This document shows positions 8,356 to 15,834 of a stretch of 64,000 nucleotides of DNA, piece by piece; position 1 is the first letter of the stretch, and each line of letters begins with the position of its first letter. The position numbers were made by a program, and so were the translations under genes. The stretch spans positions 62,001-126,000 of the forward strand of contig JBFWNV010000008.1 in NCBI GenBank assembly GCA_050250875.1. The letters run 5' to 3'. The notes beneath the pieces were generated by a model. It was not told where the DNA came from, ran no database searches, and worked only from the letters and a program-made list of their open reading frames with translations. The stretch is from CAWAYR01 sp050250875 (GTDB lineage: Bacteria; Acidobacteriota; Vicinamibacteria; Vicinamibacterales; UBA2999).

Positions 8356-9192
8356 CTAGCGGCCGGCGGCGGCGCGGCCGGCGCGGATCACCGCGTCGGT
8401 GTCGTTGCCCGTCGCCAGCAGCCCCAGGAACCCTTCTTTCACGCGCTGCGCGACGTCGCCGGCGCTGGCGGTGAGCATATTGACGAGCTTGACCCGCTTC
8501 GTCTCCGCGAGCAGCGCCTGGTTGCCGGCCTCGGCGGCCTTGCGGTCACCCTTCAGCGCCTGGGTCAGGCTGCCGATGCCGCAGGCCAGCACGCTGTAAC
8601 CGCCGATGTCGGCGATCTGCTGGGCCGCCTCGATGGCGCCTGGATCCTCGAGCATCATCATCGCGATCACGGTGCCGTTGGGATTGGCCGCCGACCAGAC
8701 GTCGGCGCGGGCGTCGGCGAACAGGCTGACCACCTGGCGGCCCTGATCGAGGTTCTCGACGTGCGGCACGGTGACGCCGTCGGCCCCCATCGCCAGGATC
8801 TCCTTGATGCGCTGGCCGGTCACGAGCGGCCCGGCGTCGGCGAGCGAGGGAATCCGCACGAGCAGCGTCTTGCGGCCCGGGGTGCCGCGCTTGCCCAGGC
8901 CCTCGCTGACCGCCATGACGGCGTTGCGGTCGTAGGCACCTTCGAGATTGAGGAACACGAAGTCGATGAGCGGATTGGCCTGGAGCTTCGCCGCCCCGGC
9001 CGCGGTGTACACCGCCGGGCCACGATTGGGCCCGCGCGGCGCGGTGTTCTCGTCGGGCACGAACACGCCGAAGGCGGTCTTGCCGCCGGCCCACAGATCG
9101 AGCACGCCCGGCCGCACGCTCTGCGCCGCCGCCGGCCCCGCCAGGAGCACCACCGCCGCGGCCGCCAGGCCTGCCGGACACCGAATCGACAT
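8356..9192 (-). CDS. Exported HpcH/HpaI aldolase-fold protein lacking catalytic residues
   Basis: The 278-residue protein has the TIM-barrel signature of the HpcH/HpaI (2-keto-3-deoxy-sugar-acid class II) aldolases: LLVRIPSLADAG, IKEILAMGADGVTVPHVEN and MMMLEDPGAIEAAQQI. Arg113 and the metal ligand Glu182 are kept. By direct reading against E. coli HpaI, the second metal ligand (Asp175) is Ser208, Asp84 is Ala134, and the segment around His45 reads NLEGAYD with no histidine. It also begins with a signal peptide (LAAAAVVLLAGPAAAQ), odd for a cytosolic enzyme family. A non-aldolase periplasmic role is therefore likely. ATG at 9192 has GGAGGG seven bases upstream; a GTG at 9210 is less likely. 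Confidence 0.8.
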   Translation of the reverse strand: MSIRCPAGLAAAAVVLLAGPAAAQSVRPGVLDLWAGGKTAFGVFVPDENTAPRGPNRGPAVYTAAGAAKLQANPLIDFVFLNLEGAYDRNAVMAVSEGLGKRGTPGRKTLLVRIPSLADAGPLVTGQRIKEILAMGADGVTVPHVENLDQGRQVVSLFADARADVWSAANPNGTVIAMMMLEDPGAIEAAQQIADIGGYSVLACGIGSLTQALKGDRKAAEAGNQALLAETKRVKLVNMLTASAGDVAQRVKEGFLGLLATGNDTDAVIRAGRAAAGR

Positions 9193-9426
9193 CCACCGCC
9201 CTCCGATCACCCGTCGATTCTACGCGGACCGCCGCGTGCCGTGGCCGGACGGCGCTGCGACGACGCCGGCGCGCTGAGGGGAGCCGCCGCTGGGGGCGTC
9301 GTGGACGATGGCACCGGACGGGGCCGACGCGAGCATACGGCCGGCGGGCGCCAGCTCATCCTGGGAACTGGATGGCGGCCTGGTCGCCGTCGGCGGGCCG
9401 GCGGGAGCCATCCCGAGGGGCACGCT

Positions 9427-11004
9427 ATGATGGACGACGCAGTGCGCCGTCTCGTCGCGTTCGCCCTCGCAGCCGGCACGGCGGTCATCCTGGGGGCCGG
9501 TTCCATGGCCCAGGGGCAGGCACCGGCGCCGATCACGGTGCTGACCGCCCAGAGCCGCCGTCCGCTCCCGGTCACTACGATCAACGGCGGCGACTACCTC
9601 GCCCTCGACGACGTCGCGGCGGCGTTCGGGCTGACCACCCGCGACGACCGGGTCACCGGCGCCGCCACGCTCACGAGCGGGGCGCGCTCGGCGGTGCTGA
9701 CACCCGAACGCACCGTCGTCTCGGTGCAGGGTCGGCTGGTGTCACTGGCGGCGCCGCCGCTCCGCCAGGACGGCCGCCTGTTCGTCACCCCCGAGTTCGT
9801 GACCCGCGCCATCGCGCTGCTGCTCGAGCAGCGCATCGAGTTCCGCCGCTCCGGCCGGCTGCTGGTGCTGGGCGAGTTGAGGGTCCCGCGCGTGCTGGTG
9901 CGCGGTGAGTTCGCGGCAGCGTCGGCGCAGGTCGTGTTCGATATCTCGCCGGCCACCGATGCCACGGTCACCGCCGGGGCCGGACAGCTCGCGGTCACCT
10001 TCTCGGCCGATGCCCTCGACGCCGTGTTGCCGGCGGTGCCGGCGCAGGGCTTCCTGCAGGCGATCCGCGGCGGCGACACGGCGGCGACACTCGTGCTGGT
10101 GACCGGGCCGCGCTTTGCGACGCACCGCGCGACCACGCAGGCCATCGACGCCGGCACGACCCGGCTCGTCGTCGACCTGCTGCCGGCCGGAGCCGAGAGC
10201 GCGCCGGCACCGCCGCCCCCGCCGGCGCCGGCGCCAGCACCGGCGCCGGGCGCGACGCCAACCCCGCCGGTGCTCACCCCCGGGGCCACGCTGCCGGCGC
10301 TGGGCGACCCGCGCGACTCGACCGGCGTCCGCATCGTCGTCCTCGACCCCGGCCACGGCGGCGACGCCAACGGCACCGAGGGCCCCAGCGGCACGCTGGA
10401 GAAGGCGATCACCCTGGCGGTGAGCCGCAAGGTCAAGGCGCTGATCGAAGGCCGGCTCGGGCTGCGCGTGGTCATGACCCGCGACGACGACCGCACGCTC
10501 GATCAGGATCAGCGGGCCGCCATCGCCAACAACAACCACGCCGACCTCTTCGTCAGCATCCACGCCAACGCCGCCGTCCGGCCAGCGGTGCGGGGGGCCG
10601 AGGTCTACTACCTGAGCGTCGATCGCGCCGACCTCGAAGCGCGGCGGCGGGCCGAGGCGCCGGCTGCCGCCCTGCCGCAGCTGGGCGGCGGCATGCGGGC
10701 GATCGAGCTGATCCTCTGGGAGGCGGCCCAGGCCCGGCACCTCGAGCAGTCGGCGCGGCTGGCCACCATCGTCGAGGCGACGATGCGCGCCCGCGTCGAG
10801 ATGAGTCCGCGGCCGCTGCAGCAGGCGCCGTTCCGCGTCCTGGTCGGCGCCAACATGCCGGCGGTGCTCGTCGAGATCGGCTACCTCTCCAATCCTGACG
10901 AGGAGAAGGCGTTGTCGTCGGGCGCGCACCAGGACCGGGTCGCCGGCGCCATCTTCGACGCGATCAGCCGCTTCCGCGACGAGATCGAGCGGCCGGCGCA
11001 ATGA
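9427..11004 (+). CDS. N-acetylmuramoyl-L-alanine amidase (Amidase_3)
   Basis: Periplasmic zinc amidase that cuts the MurNAc-L-Ala bond of peptidoglycan; 525 residues. Residues 1-30 are a signal peptide. Residues about 35-150 resemble a copper-amine-oxidase-N-like/stalk domain (GGDYLALDDVAAAF, LFVTPEFVTRAIALLL), followed by an AMIN-like beta region (VVFDISPATDATV). A proline-alanine linker lies near 258-285. The catalytic domain starts at about 300 with IVVLDPGHGGDANGTEG (first Zn His, then Glu after the loop), SIHANAA (second His) and VEIGYLSNPDEE (catalytic Glu). ATG 9427 has GAGGGG six bases upstream. The stop overlaps the next start (ATGA), opening a four-gene operon. Confidence 0.92.
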   Translation: MMDDAVRRLVAFALAAGTAVILGAGSMAQGQAPAPITVLTAQSRRPLPVTTINGGDYLALDDVAAAFGLTTRDDRVTGAATLTSGARSAVLTPERTVVSVQGRLVSLAAPPLRQDGRLFVTPEFVTRAIALLLEQRIEFRRSGRLLVLGELRVPRVLVRGEFAAASAQVVFDISPATDATVTAGAGQLAVTFSADALDAVLPAVPAQGFLQAIRGGDTAATLVLVTGPRFATHRATTQAIDAGTTRLVVDLLPAGAESAPAPPPPPAPAPAPAPGATPTPPVLTPGATLPALGDPRDSTGVRIVVLDPGHGGDANGTEGPSGTLEKAITLAVSRKVKALIEGRLGLRVVMTRDDDRTLDQDQRAAIANNNHADLFVSIHANAAVRPAVRGAEVYYLSVDRADLEARRRAEAPAAALPQLGGGMRAIELILWEAAQARHLEQSARLATIVEATMRARVEMSPRPLQQAPFRVLVGANMPAVLVEIGYLSNPDEEKALSSGAHQDRVAGAIFDAISRFRDEIERPAQ

Positions 11005-11588
11005 GCGGCCGGCGTCTCGCGGTGGGCGCCGTGGTCGCGGCGGTGGCGGTGGCGCTCGGCTGGACGATGTTCTCGGCGCTCGGCCGCGGCCTCGCCGCGC
11101 CGACACCCGACGCCGAGCCGATCGCCACCGCGCCGGTGGCGCCGTCGTCGACCGGCCCGCAGATCGCCGCCACGTTGTACTTCGCGTCGGAAGACGGCGC
11201 CAGCCTGGTCGGCGTGTCCCAGGACGTGCCGCTCGGCGACACCCCGGTCGCGCAGGCGCGGGCGCTCGTCGAGGCGCAGCTGGCCGCCGAGCCGCCGGCG
11301 CCGCTGTCGCGCGCCGTGCCGGCCGGCGTCACGCTGCGCGGCGTCTTCCTGCCCGGCGGCGACGACGCCTACGTCGATCTCGACGCCGCCGTGCGCACCG
11401 CGGTGCCCGGCGGCTCGCACAACGAGCTGATGGCCGTCTACGCGATCGTCTCGGTGCTCACTACCAACCTGTCGCCGGTGGCGCGCGTGCAGATCCTGGT
11501 CGACGGCCGCGAGGTCGACACGCTGACCGGTCATGTGGACTTGCGCGAGCCGTTACGAAAGAATGAAGGGCTGATCCGCACCCCATGA
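11001..11588 (+). CDS. GerMN-domain membrane protein
   Basis: A 195-residue protein with one N-terminal membrane anchor (LAVGAVVAAVAVALGWTMF) and a GerMN domain (about 50-190): AATLYFASEDG, GVTLRGVFLPGGDDAYVDLD, HNELMAVYAIVSVLTTN and VQILVDGREVDTLTGHVD. The domain is named after Bacillus GerM, a sporulation and cortex-related protein, but is widespread in non-sporulating bacteria near cell-wall hydrolases. It overlaps the amidase gene by four bases and rph by four bases (both ATGA), so all three are translationally coupled. A role with the amidase in peptidoglycan remodelling is inferred from that linkage. Confidence 0.85.
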   Translation: MSGRRLAVGAVVAAVAVALGWTMFSALGRGLAAPTPDAEPIATAPVAPSSTGPQIAATLYFASEDGASLVGVSQDVPLGDTPVAQARALVEAQLAAEPPAPLSRAVPAGVTLRGVFLPGGDDAYVDLDAAVRTAVPGGSHNELMAVYAIVSVLTTNLSPVARVQILVDGREVDTLTGHVDLREPLRKNEGLIRTP

Positions 11589-12316
11589 CCCGACAGTTCG
11601 ATCGCGCGCCCGGAGATCTTCGTCCCGTCACCATCACGCCGCACTATCTCGCCCACGCCGAAGGCTCGGTGCTGATCGAGGTCGGCCACACCAAGGTGAT
11701 CTGCGCCGCCTCGGTCGAGGACCGCGTGCCGCCGTTCCTGCGCGGCACCGGCAAGGGCTGGGTGACCGCCGAATACGGCATGCTGCCGCGGGCGACCAAC
11801 ACGCGGACGACCCGCGAGGCGTCGCAAGGCAAGGTCGGTGGCCGGACGATGGAGATCCAGCGGCTGATCGGCCGCTCGATGCGGTCGGTGGTGCGGCTGG
11901 AGCGGCTCGGCGAACGCACGCTGTGGCTCGACTGCGACGTGATCCAGGCCGACGGCGGCACCCGAACCGCCTCGATCACCGGCGCGTTCGTCGCCATGGT
12001 GCTGGCCTTCGGCAAGCTGCGCGACGCCGACCAGCTCACGGCGATTCCGGTCAACGACTACGTCGCCGCCACCAGCGTCGGCATCGTCGCCGGCATGCCG
12101 CTGCTCGACCTCGCCTACGAGGAGGACTCGAAGGCCGACGTCGACATGAACGTCGTCAAGACCGGCGACGGCCGCTTCGTCGAGGTGCAGGGCACGGCGG
12201 AGAGCGAGCCGTTCGACCAGCCGGCGCTCGACGGCCTGCTGACGCTGGCCAGCCAGGGCATCGAGCGGCTGGTCGGCCACCAGCGGGCGATCGTCGGCGG
12301 CATCCTCGGCCGCTGA
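11585..12316 (+). CDS. rph: Ribonuclease PH
   Basis: Phosphate-dependent 3'-5' exoribonuclease that trims tRNA 3' ends; 243 residues, the normal length. Hallmarks are present along the chain: EGSVLIEVGHTKVICAASVE, GWVTAEYGMLPRATNTR, the phosphate-binding arginines in LIGRSMRSVV, LDCDVIQADGGTRTASITG, and the C-terminal VDMNVVKTGDGRFVEVQG. Everything needed for activity appears intact. The order GerM-domain gene, rph, rdgB is the same as gerM-rph-rdgB in Bacillus subtilis. Confidence 0.97.
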   Translation: MTRQFDRAPGDLRPVTITPHYLAHAEGSVLIEVGHTKVICAASVEDRVPPFLRGTGKGWVTAEYGMLPRATNTRTTREASQGKVGGRTMEIQRLIGRSMRSVVRLERLGERTLWLDCDVIQADGGTRTASITGAFVAMVLAFGKLRDADQLTAIPVNDYVAATSVGIVAGMPLLDLAYEEDSKADVDMNVVKTGDGRFVEVQGTAESEPFDQPALDGLLTLASQGIERLVGHQRAIVGGILGR

Positions 12317-12328
12317 GCCGGCCTGGCG

Positions 12329-12919
12329 ATGCGGTCGATCGTGCTCGCGACCTCGAACCGCGACAAGGTGCGCGAAATCCGCTACCTGCTGCGCGATCAG
12401 CCGGTCGACCTGCGCACGCTCGCCGATGTGCCGCCGCTCCCGGAGCCGGACGAGGCCGGCGACACCTTCGAGGCCAACGCCCGGCTGAAGGCCCTGGCCT
12501 ACGCCGGCGCGATTTCGGGGCTGGTCGTGGCGGAGGACTCGGGGCTCGAGATCGACGCCTTGGGCGGCGCCCCCGGGGTCCGCTCGGCGCGGTTCCTGTC
12601 GCCCACCGCCAGTTATCCCGAGCGGTTCGCGGCGATCTTCGCGCAGATGGCCGACGTGCCGGAGGCGCGGCGCACGGCGCGGTTCGTGTGCGCGGTCGCC
12701 GTGGCCGAAGGGGACCGGCTGCGCTTCGAGACCCGCGGCGCGGTCGAAGGCCTGATCACGCGGGCGCCGGCCGGCGGCGGCGGCTTCGGCTACGACCCGA
12801 TCTTCTTCAGCCCCGAGCTCGGCTGTACCCTGGCCGAAGCCGGCGACGCCAAGGCCGCGGTGAGCCACCGCGGCCGGGCGTTCGCGGCGCTGGCCCGCTG
12901 GCTCGCCGACCTGAAGTAA
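12329..12919 (+). CDS. rdgB: XTP/dITP diphosphatase (RdgB/HAM1)
   Basis: House-cleaning nucleotidase that hydrolyses XTP, ITP and dITP to the monophosphates. 196 residues, typical length. N-terminal substrate-binding motif VLATSNRDKVREI, the metal-binding VVAEDSGLEIDALGGAPGV with SARF, GGGGFGYDPIFF and VSHRGRAFAAL are all present. It starts 12 bases after rph and is very likely co-transcribed with it. Confidence 0.96.
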   Translation: MRSIVLATSNRDKVREIRYLLRDQPVDLRTLADVPPLPEPDEAGDTFEANARLKALAYAGAISGLVVAEDSGLEIDALGGAPGVRSARFLSPTASYPERFAAIFAQMADVPEARRTARFVCAVAVAEGDRLRFETRGAVEGLITRAPAGGGGFGYDPIFFSPELGCTLAEAGDAKAAVSHRGRAFAALARWLADLK

Positions 12920-12941
12920 TCTCCAGCAGGTCCTGTCTCCC

Positions 12942-13568
12942 ATGCTCCAGGAAGAACGCTCCGAACGCAGCCGGACGGCGATTCTCGACGCCGCCCTCGA
13001 CCTCTTCTCCCATCGCGGCTACGGCGCCACCAGCATGCGCGACATCGCCGGCAAGGCCGGCGTGTCCACGGGCAGCGTCTACCATCACTTCCGCGACAAG
13101 GAGTCGATCTTCCAGGCGCTGCTCGAGCGCTTCCAGGCGATCACGCAGCGCCCCGACTTCCCCATCAACGTGGTCCTCGAGGAGGGCCGGTTCCTCGACG
13201 ACTTCGCCGTCCTGGCCGATGCGGCGCAGGAGGTGCTGCGGACCTGGCGGCCGCACGTGGCGCTGTTCTACGTCGACGCCGTCGAGTTCGACGGCCGGCA
13301 CATCCAGCGCTTCTACTCCGAGCTGGCGACGCGGTTCGAGCGCTTCGCCGAGGCCAACCGCGAACGGCTGCAGCTCGACGCGCGGATGCGCGACGGCGTG
13401 CCGGTCAGCGTGGCGCTGCTGTTCGCCGTGCGCATCTTCATCTACTACTTCTCGGTCGAGCTGATCTGGGGCGTCGATCGGCAGTTCGGGCCGACGACGC
13501 CGGCGGCCGTCCGGATCATGTCCGACATCCTGCAGCACGGCATGCTGCGGCCGGCGGCGCCGCGCTGA
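12942..13568 (+). CDS. TetR/AcrR-family transcriptional regulator
   Basis: A 208-residue one-domain regulator. The N-terminal helix-turn-helix is clear (AALDLFSHRGYGATSMRDIA, GVSTGSVYHHFRDKESIF, about residues 19-60). The C-terminal ligand domain (about 65-205) is not assignable to a ligand class, though LFYVDAVEFDGRHIQRFYSE resembles members near lipid or efflux genes. It lies 22 bases after rdgB on the same strand and converges with the epimerase gene. Its target is not evident; no adjacent divergent gene carries an obvious operator. Confidence 0.9.
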   Translation: MLQEERSERSRTAILDAALDLFSHRGYGATSMRDIAGKAGVSTGSVYHHFRDKESIFQALLERFQAITQRPDFPINVVLEEGRFLDDFAVLADAAQEVLRTWRPHVALFYVDAVEFDGRHIQRFYSELATRFERFAEANRERLQLDARMRDGVPVSVALLFAVRIFIYYFSVELIWGVDRQFGPTTPAAVRIMSDILQHGMLRPAAPR

Positions 13569-13577
13569 GCCGGCGCG

Positions 13578-14576
13578 TCAGTCCGGCGGCGTCAGGCCGA
13601 GCCGACGCATCTCGTGCTCGACCAGGTGGCGCAACCCGTCGCCGAGCGGCCGCGGCGCGAAGCCCAGCTCGCGCCGCGCCTTGTCGTCGGCGCCCAGGTA
13701 GGTGGCGCCGCCGAGCACGGCCAGCGTTTCCGACGACAGGGCGGCGGGCAGCGGCAGCAGCGCCTCGACGGCGCCGGCCAGGTGCGCCGCGCCGCGCAGC
13801 AGCGCCGGCGGCACCGCGGCCAGCGGCGCCGGCCGGCCGCTGTGGCGCGCGGCCAGTGTCACCGCTTCGTACAGCGTGTGCGGCGGCCCGGCGATGAAGT
13901 AGCTCTGGCCGGGCCGGCCCCGCTCCATCGCCTCGACGTGGGCCCGGGCGATGTCCTCGATGTGCCCCCAGCAGAACGCCGTGCGCGCCGGCACGAGCGG
14001 CAGCCGCCGCCGCAGATGGGCGACGAACACCGCGCGAAGCGCACTGGTGTCGCCCGGCCCGTAGACCGCGCCTGGCTGCACGATGACCAGCGGCAGGCCG
14101 GCGGCGATCATCGGCAGCGCCACCTCGTAGTGCGCCTGCCACTTGGTGCGCTCGTAGACGGTGAGGTGCGGACCGGCATGGCGGTAGGTCTCGTCGACGA
14201 CGGCCCCCCGGGTGTCGGAGTTGACGGCCAGGGTGCTGGTGTAGACGCCCTTGCGGATGCCGAGATCGCGCATCGCGGTCAGCACGTGCCGGGTGCCGCC
14301 GACGTTGACGGACTCGGCCACCGCGGCGGCGCGTGGCTGCCCGGTCTTGTACCAGCCGGCGATGTGGAACACGCCGTCGGCGCCGCGCATCGGCGTCCGC
14401 AGCGACGCCGGCGCGGTGATGTCGCCGGCGTGCACGTCGGCACCGAGCCGGGCGAGCAGGGTCGCCTGGGCCGGATCGCGGACCAGCACGGCCACCGAAT
14501 GCCCCCGCGACAGGAGCTGCTTGGCCACCTCGGCGCCGACGAAGCCGGTCGCGCCGGTTACGAAGTAGCGAGGCAC
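13578..14576 (-). CDS. NAD-dependent epimerase/dehydratase family protein
   Basis: A 332-residue extended short-chain dehydrogenase. The Rossmann motif TGATGFVG is at residues 7-14, the VFHIAGWY segment follows, and the catalytic pair is in YERTK, though the preceding serine lies in the unusual context YTSTLAVNS. It resembles dihydroflavonol-4-reductase-like and hopanoid-associated (HpnA) epimerases; the exact substrate is unknown. The start is GTG at 14576, the first codon that leaves an intact Rossmann fold. It overlaps the end of the upstream unknown gene by 19 bases, so coupling is likely. Confidence 0.85.
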   Translation of the reverse strand: MPRYFVTGATGFVGAEVAKQLLSRGHSVAVLVRDPAQATLLARLGADVHAGDITAPASLRTPMRGADGVFHIAGWYKTGQPRAAAVAESVNVGGTRHVLTAMRDLGIRKGVYTSTLAVNSDTRGAVVDETYRHAGPHLTVYERTKWQAHYEVALPMIAAGLPLVIVQPGAVYGPGDTSALRAVFVAHLRRRLPLVPARTAFCWGHIEDIARAHVEAMERGRPGQSYFIAGPPHTLYEAVTLAARHSGRPAPLAAVPPALLRGAAHLAGAVEALLPLPAALSSETLAVLGGATYLGADDKARRELGFAPRPLGDGLRHLVEHEMRRLGLTPPD

Positions 14577-15355
14577 CGCGCTCGAGGATAGCGCAGCGGC
14601 GAGACCGCGGCCGGCGACGCACTGGCTCCGAGCACGCGCCACGCGCTCAGGGTGAGCCGGTGCGTGCGGGCGAGGCGGGCCGCCACGGCGGCGAGGTGCG
14701 CCTGGGTGCACGGGCCGAGCCGGGCCCAGGCCACCGACTCCCGCTCGACGTCGGCGCGCACCCGCCCGACCTCGAGGCCGTTCCCGCCGAGCAGGTCGCA
14801 CAGGAATGCCGGGTGCGGCGCCTGGTGCGGCAGGCCGAGCCGCACCAGCCACGGCGGCGTCCACGGCGGCGCCGGCCGGTCGCGATCGACCGGCGAGTCG
14901 GCGGCGGCGGCGGTGGGTCCGGCCGAGTCCTCGCCGGGTGCGTCCGGCGCAGCCGCGCCGCGCGGCCACACGTGCACGACCCGGTGGCCATCCGCGGTGG
15001 TCACGGCCACGCACTGGTGGCCGGCGGGCGCCGCCGACAGCACGTGGTCGCGGGGCACGAACGCCGGGCCGGTCCAGACGCGGATCTCCCGGCCCTGCGC
15101 CATCATCGTCCCGGCGACGTGCAGGCGCCCGCCCAAGGCGGCCGCCATGCGGTGGTCGGCCGGCTGCACGGCCGCCGCCGACGCGCCCTCGCTCGACCAG
15201 GCCGCGCCCGTGGTGATGCCGAGGGCCCGGGCCAGGGTGCGCAGCTGATCGAGGGCGTCGTCGACCGCGTAGCCCTCGGGGTAGGTGACTTCGATGGTCG
15301 TGACGTGCGTGGTGGCAGCGGTCGGGCGGGGCGCTGGGCAGGCGGCAGTCGGCAT
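14558..15355 (-). CDS. Hypothetical protein, 265 residues
   Basis: Not recognised. No signal peptide or membrane segment. The N-terminal half contains an ordered-looking region (IEVTYPEGYAVDDALDQLRT) and a beta-rich section (GRLHVAGTMMAQGREIRVWT, CVAVTTADGHRVVHVWPRG). A disordered Pro/Ala/Asp stretch at about 133-165 leads to a second ordered part (LCDLLGGNGLEVGRVRADVE). The start ATG 15355 has AAGGAG eight bases upstream. It has the best promoter-like sequence in the window (15557-15586) and a ~195-base leader with palindromes, so it looks regulated. It is followed, with a 19-base overlap, by the epimerase gene. Confidence 0.65.
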   Translation of the reverse strand: MPTAACPAPRPTAATTHVTTIEVTYPEGYAVDDALDQLRTLARALGITTGAAWSSEGASAAAVQPADHRMAAALGGRLHVAGTMMAQGREIRVWTGPAFVPRDHVLSAAPAGHQCVAVTTADGHRVVHVWPRGAAAPDAPGEDSAGPTAAAADSPVDRDRPAPPWTPPWLVRLGLPHQAPHPAFLCDLLGGNGLEVGRVRADVERESVAWARLGPCTQAHLAAVAARLARTHRLTLSAWRVLGASASPAAVSPLRYPRARCLATS

Positions 15356-15550
15356 CGGACGGTCTCCTTGGTGACACGCGACGAGGAGCACTCGACGGAC
15401 CGTCGATCCGCGATCGGCAGCCGGGCCGGTTATCTCTCCCCCGCGGGGGCAGGTGAGCACCACGACGCATCGGCGTCAGGTTGCTGTGGCGTCGTCGGGC
15501 CTGGTCCCTCGACCACTCTCGATAAACGAGCCCCGCCACGAACTCGAGGT
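15356..15550 (-). promoter_or_regulatory. Long leader with palindromes ahead of the unknown gene
   Basis: Between the predicted transcription start (about 15550) and the ATG at 15355 there are about 195 bases without a gene. The leader contains two perfect palindromes: CCCCCGCGGGGG at 15438-15449 and CGACGG-A-CCGTCG at 15393-15405. Such structure could mean attenuation or ligand sensing. No known riboswitch consensus was matched. Confidence 0.35.
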
Positions 15551-15556
15551 GTAATC

Positions 15557-15586
15557 ACTGTATGTGGATGTGATGATTCATGTCAA
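15557..15586 (-). promoter_or_regulatory. Sigma-70-like promoter with overlapping inverted repeat
   Basis: On the minus strand TTGACA (15586-15581, a perfect -35) is followed after 18 bases by TACAGT (15562-15557, four of six -10 matches). This drives the unknown/epimerase pair. An inverted repeat ATCAC-N11-GTGAT (15554-15574) covers the -10 and most of the spacer, the placement used by repressors and by MerR-type activators. The local base composition is AT-rich compared with its surroundings. Confidence 0.6.
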
Positions 15587-15600
15587 GCCCGCCATGGATT

Positions 15601-15628
15601 CGGGCTCGGGACTCGGGACTCGGGTCGG
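15601..15628. repeat. Heptamer array CGGGACT
   Basis: Three to four units of CGGGACT/CGGGCT with the G-rich strand on plus. It stands between the promoter of the minus-strand unknown gene and the tRNA promoter. It is the only array in the window not next to a stop codon. Confidence 0.6.
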
Positions 15629-15644
15629 ACGGCGCAGATGCGCC

Positions 15645-15673
15645 GGGACAGTCCGGGCGCGGAGCGGTAAGAT
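15645..15673 (+). promoter_or_regulatory. Probable tRNA-Pro promoter
   Basis: GGGACA (15645-15650) and TAAGAT (15668-15673) are 17 bases apart, each matching four of six sigma-70 positions. The mature tRNA begins eight bases after the -10 box. Confidence 0.45.
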
Positions 15674-15681
15674 TGACGCGT

Positions 15682-15758
15682 CGGGGCGTAGCTCAGCCTG
15701 GTAGAGCGCTCGCTTTGGGAGCGAGAAGTCGCTGGTTCGAATCCAGTCGCCCCGACCA
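15682..15758 (+). tRNA. tRNA-Pro(TGG)
   Basis: A complete 77-base cloverleaf with encoded CCA. The acceptor stem is CGGGGCG paired with CGCCCCG, discriminator A. The D arm holds AGCTCAGCCTGGTAGAGC, the anticodon arm CTCGC-TTTGGGA-GCGAG places TGG in the loop, and the T arm carries GGTTCGAATCC. It decodes CCA and, by wobble, CCG and other proline codons. Confidence 0.97.
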
Positions 15759-15760
15759 TC

Positions 15761-15780
15761 CGCCGCGACCCGTCGCGGCG
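15761..15780 (+). terminator. Hairpin after tRNA-Pro
   Basis: CGCCGCGAC and GTCGCGGCG form a perfect inverted repeat with two bases between, three bases after the CCA end. No T-run follows, as is common in GC-rich genomes. It also lies at the 3' end of the convergent gene at 15835 and may serve both. Confidence 0.6.
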
Positions 15781-15834
15781 ATGGCCGGCGCGACGGCCTC
15801 AGGCACATCGCGACGATCGGGCCCGTCGCGCCAC

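Noticed and set aside
8308..9426. A longer start for the amidase at 8308.
   Set aside because: The extra N-terminus is antisense to the aldolase-fold gene and arginine-rich; ATG 9427 has a ribosome binding site and signal peptide.
15356..15550. Cobalamin-type riboswitch in the leader, suggested by an AGGAGACC-like string near the ATG.
   Set aside because: The conserved GCCACTG core and the rest of the consensus are missing; the string is explained as the ribosome binding site.
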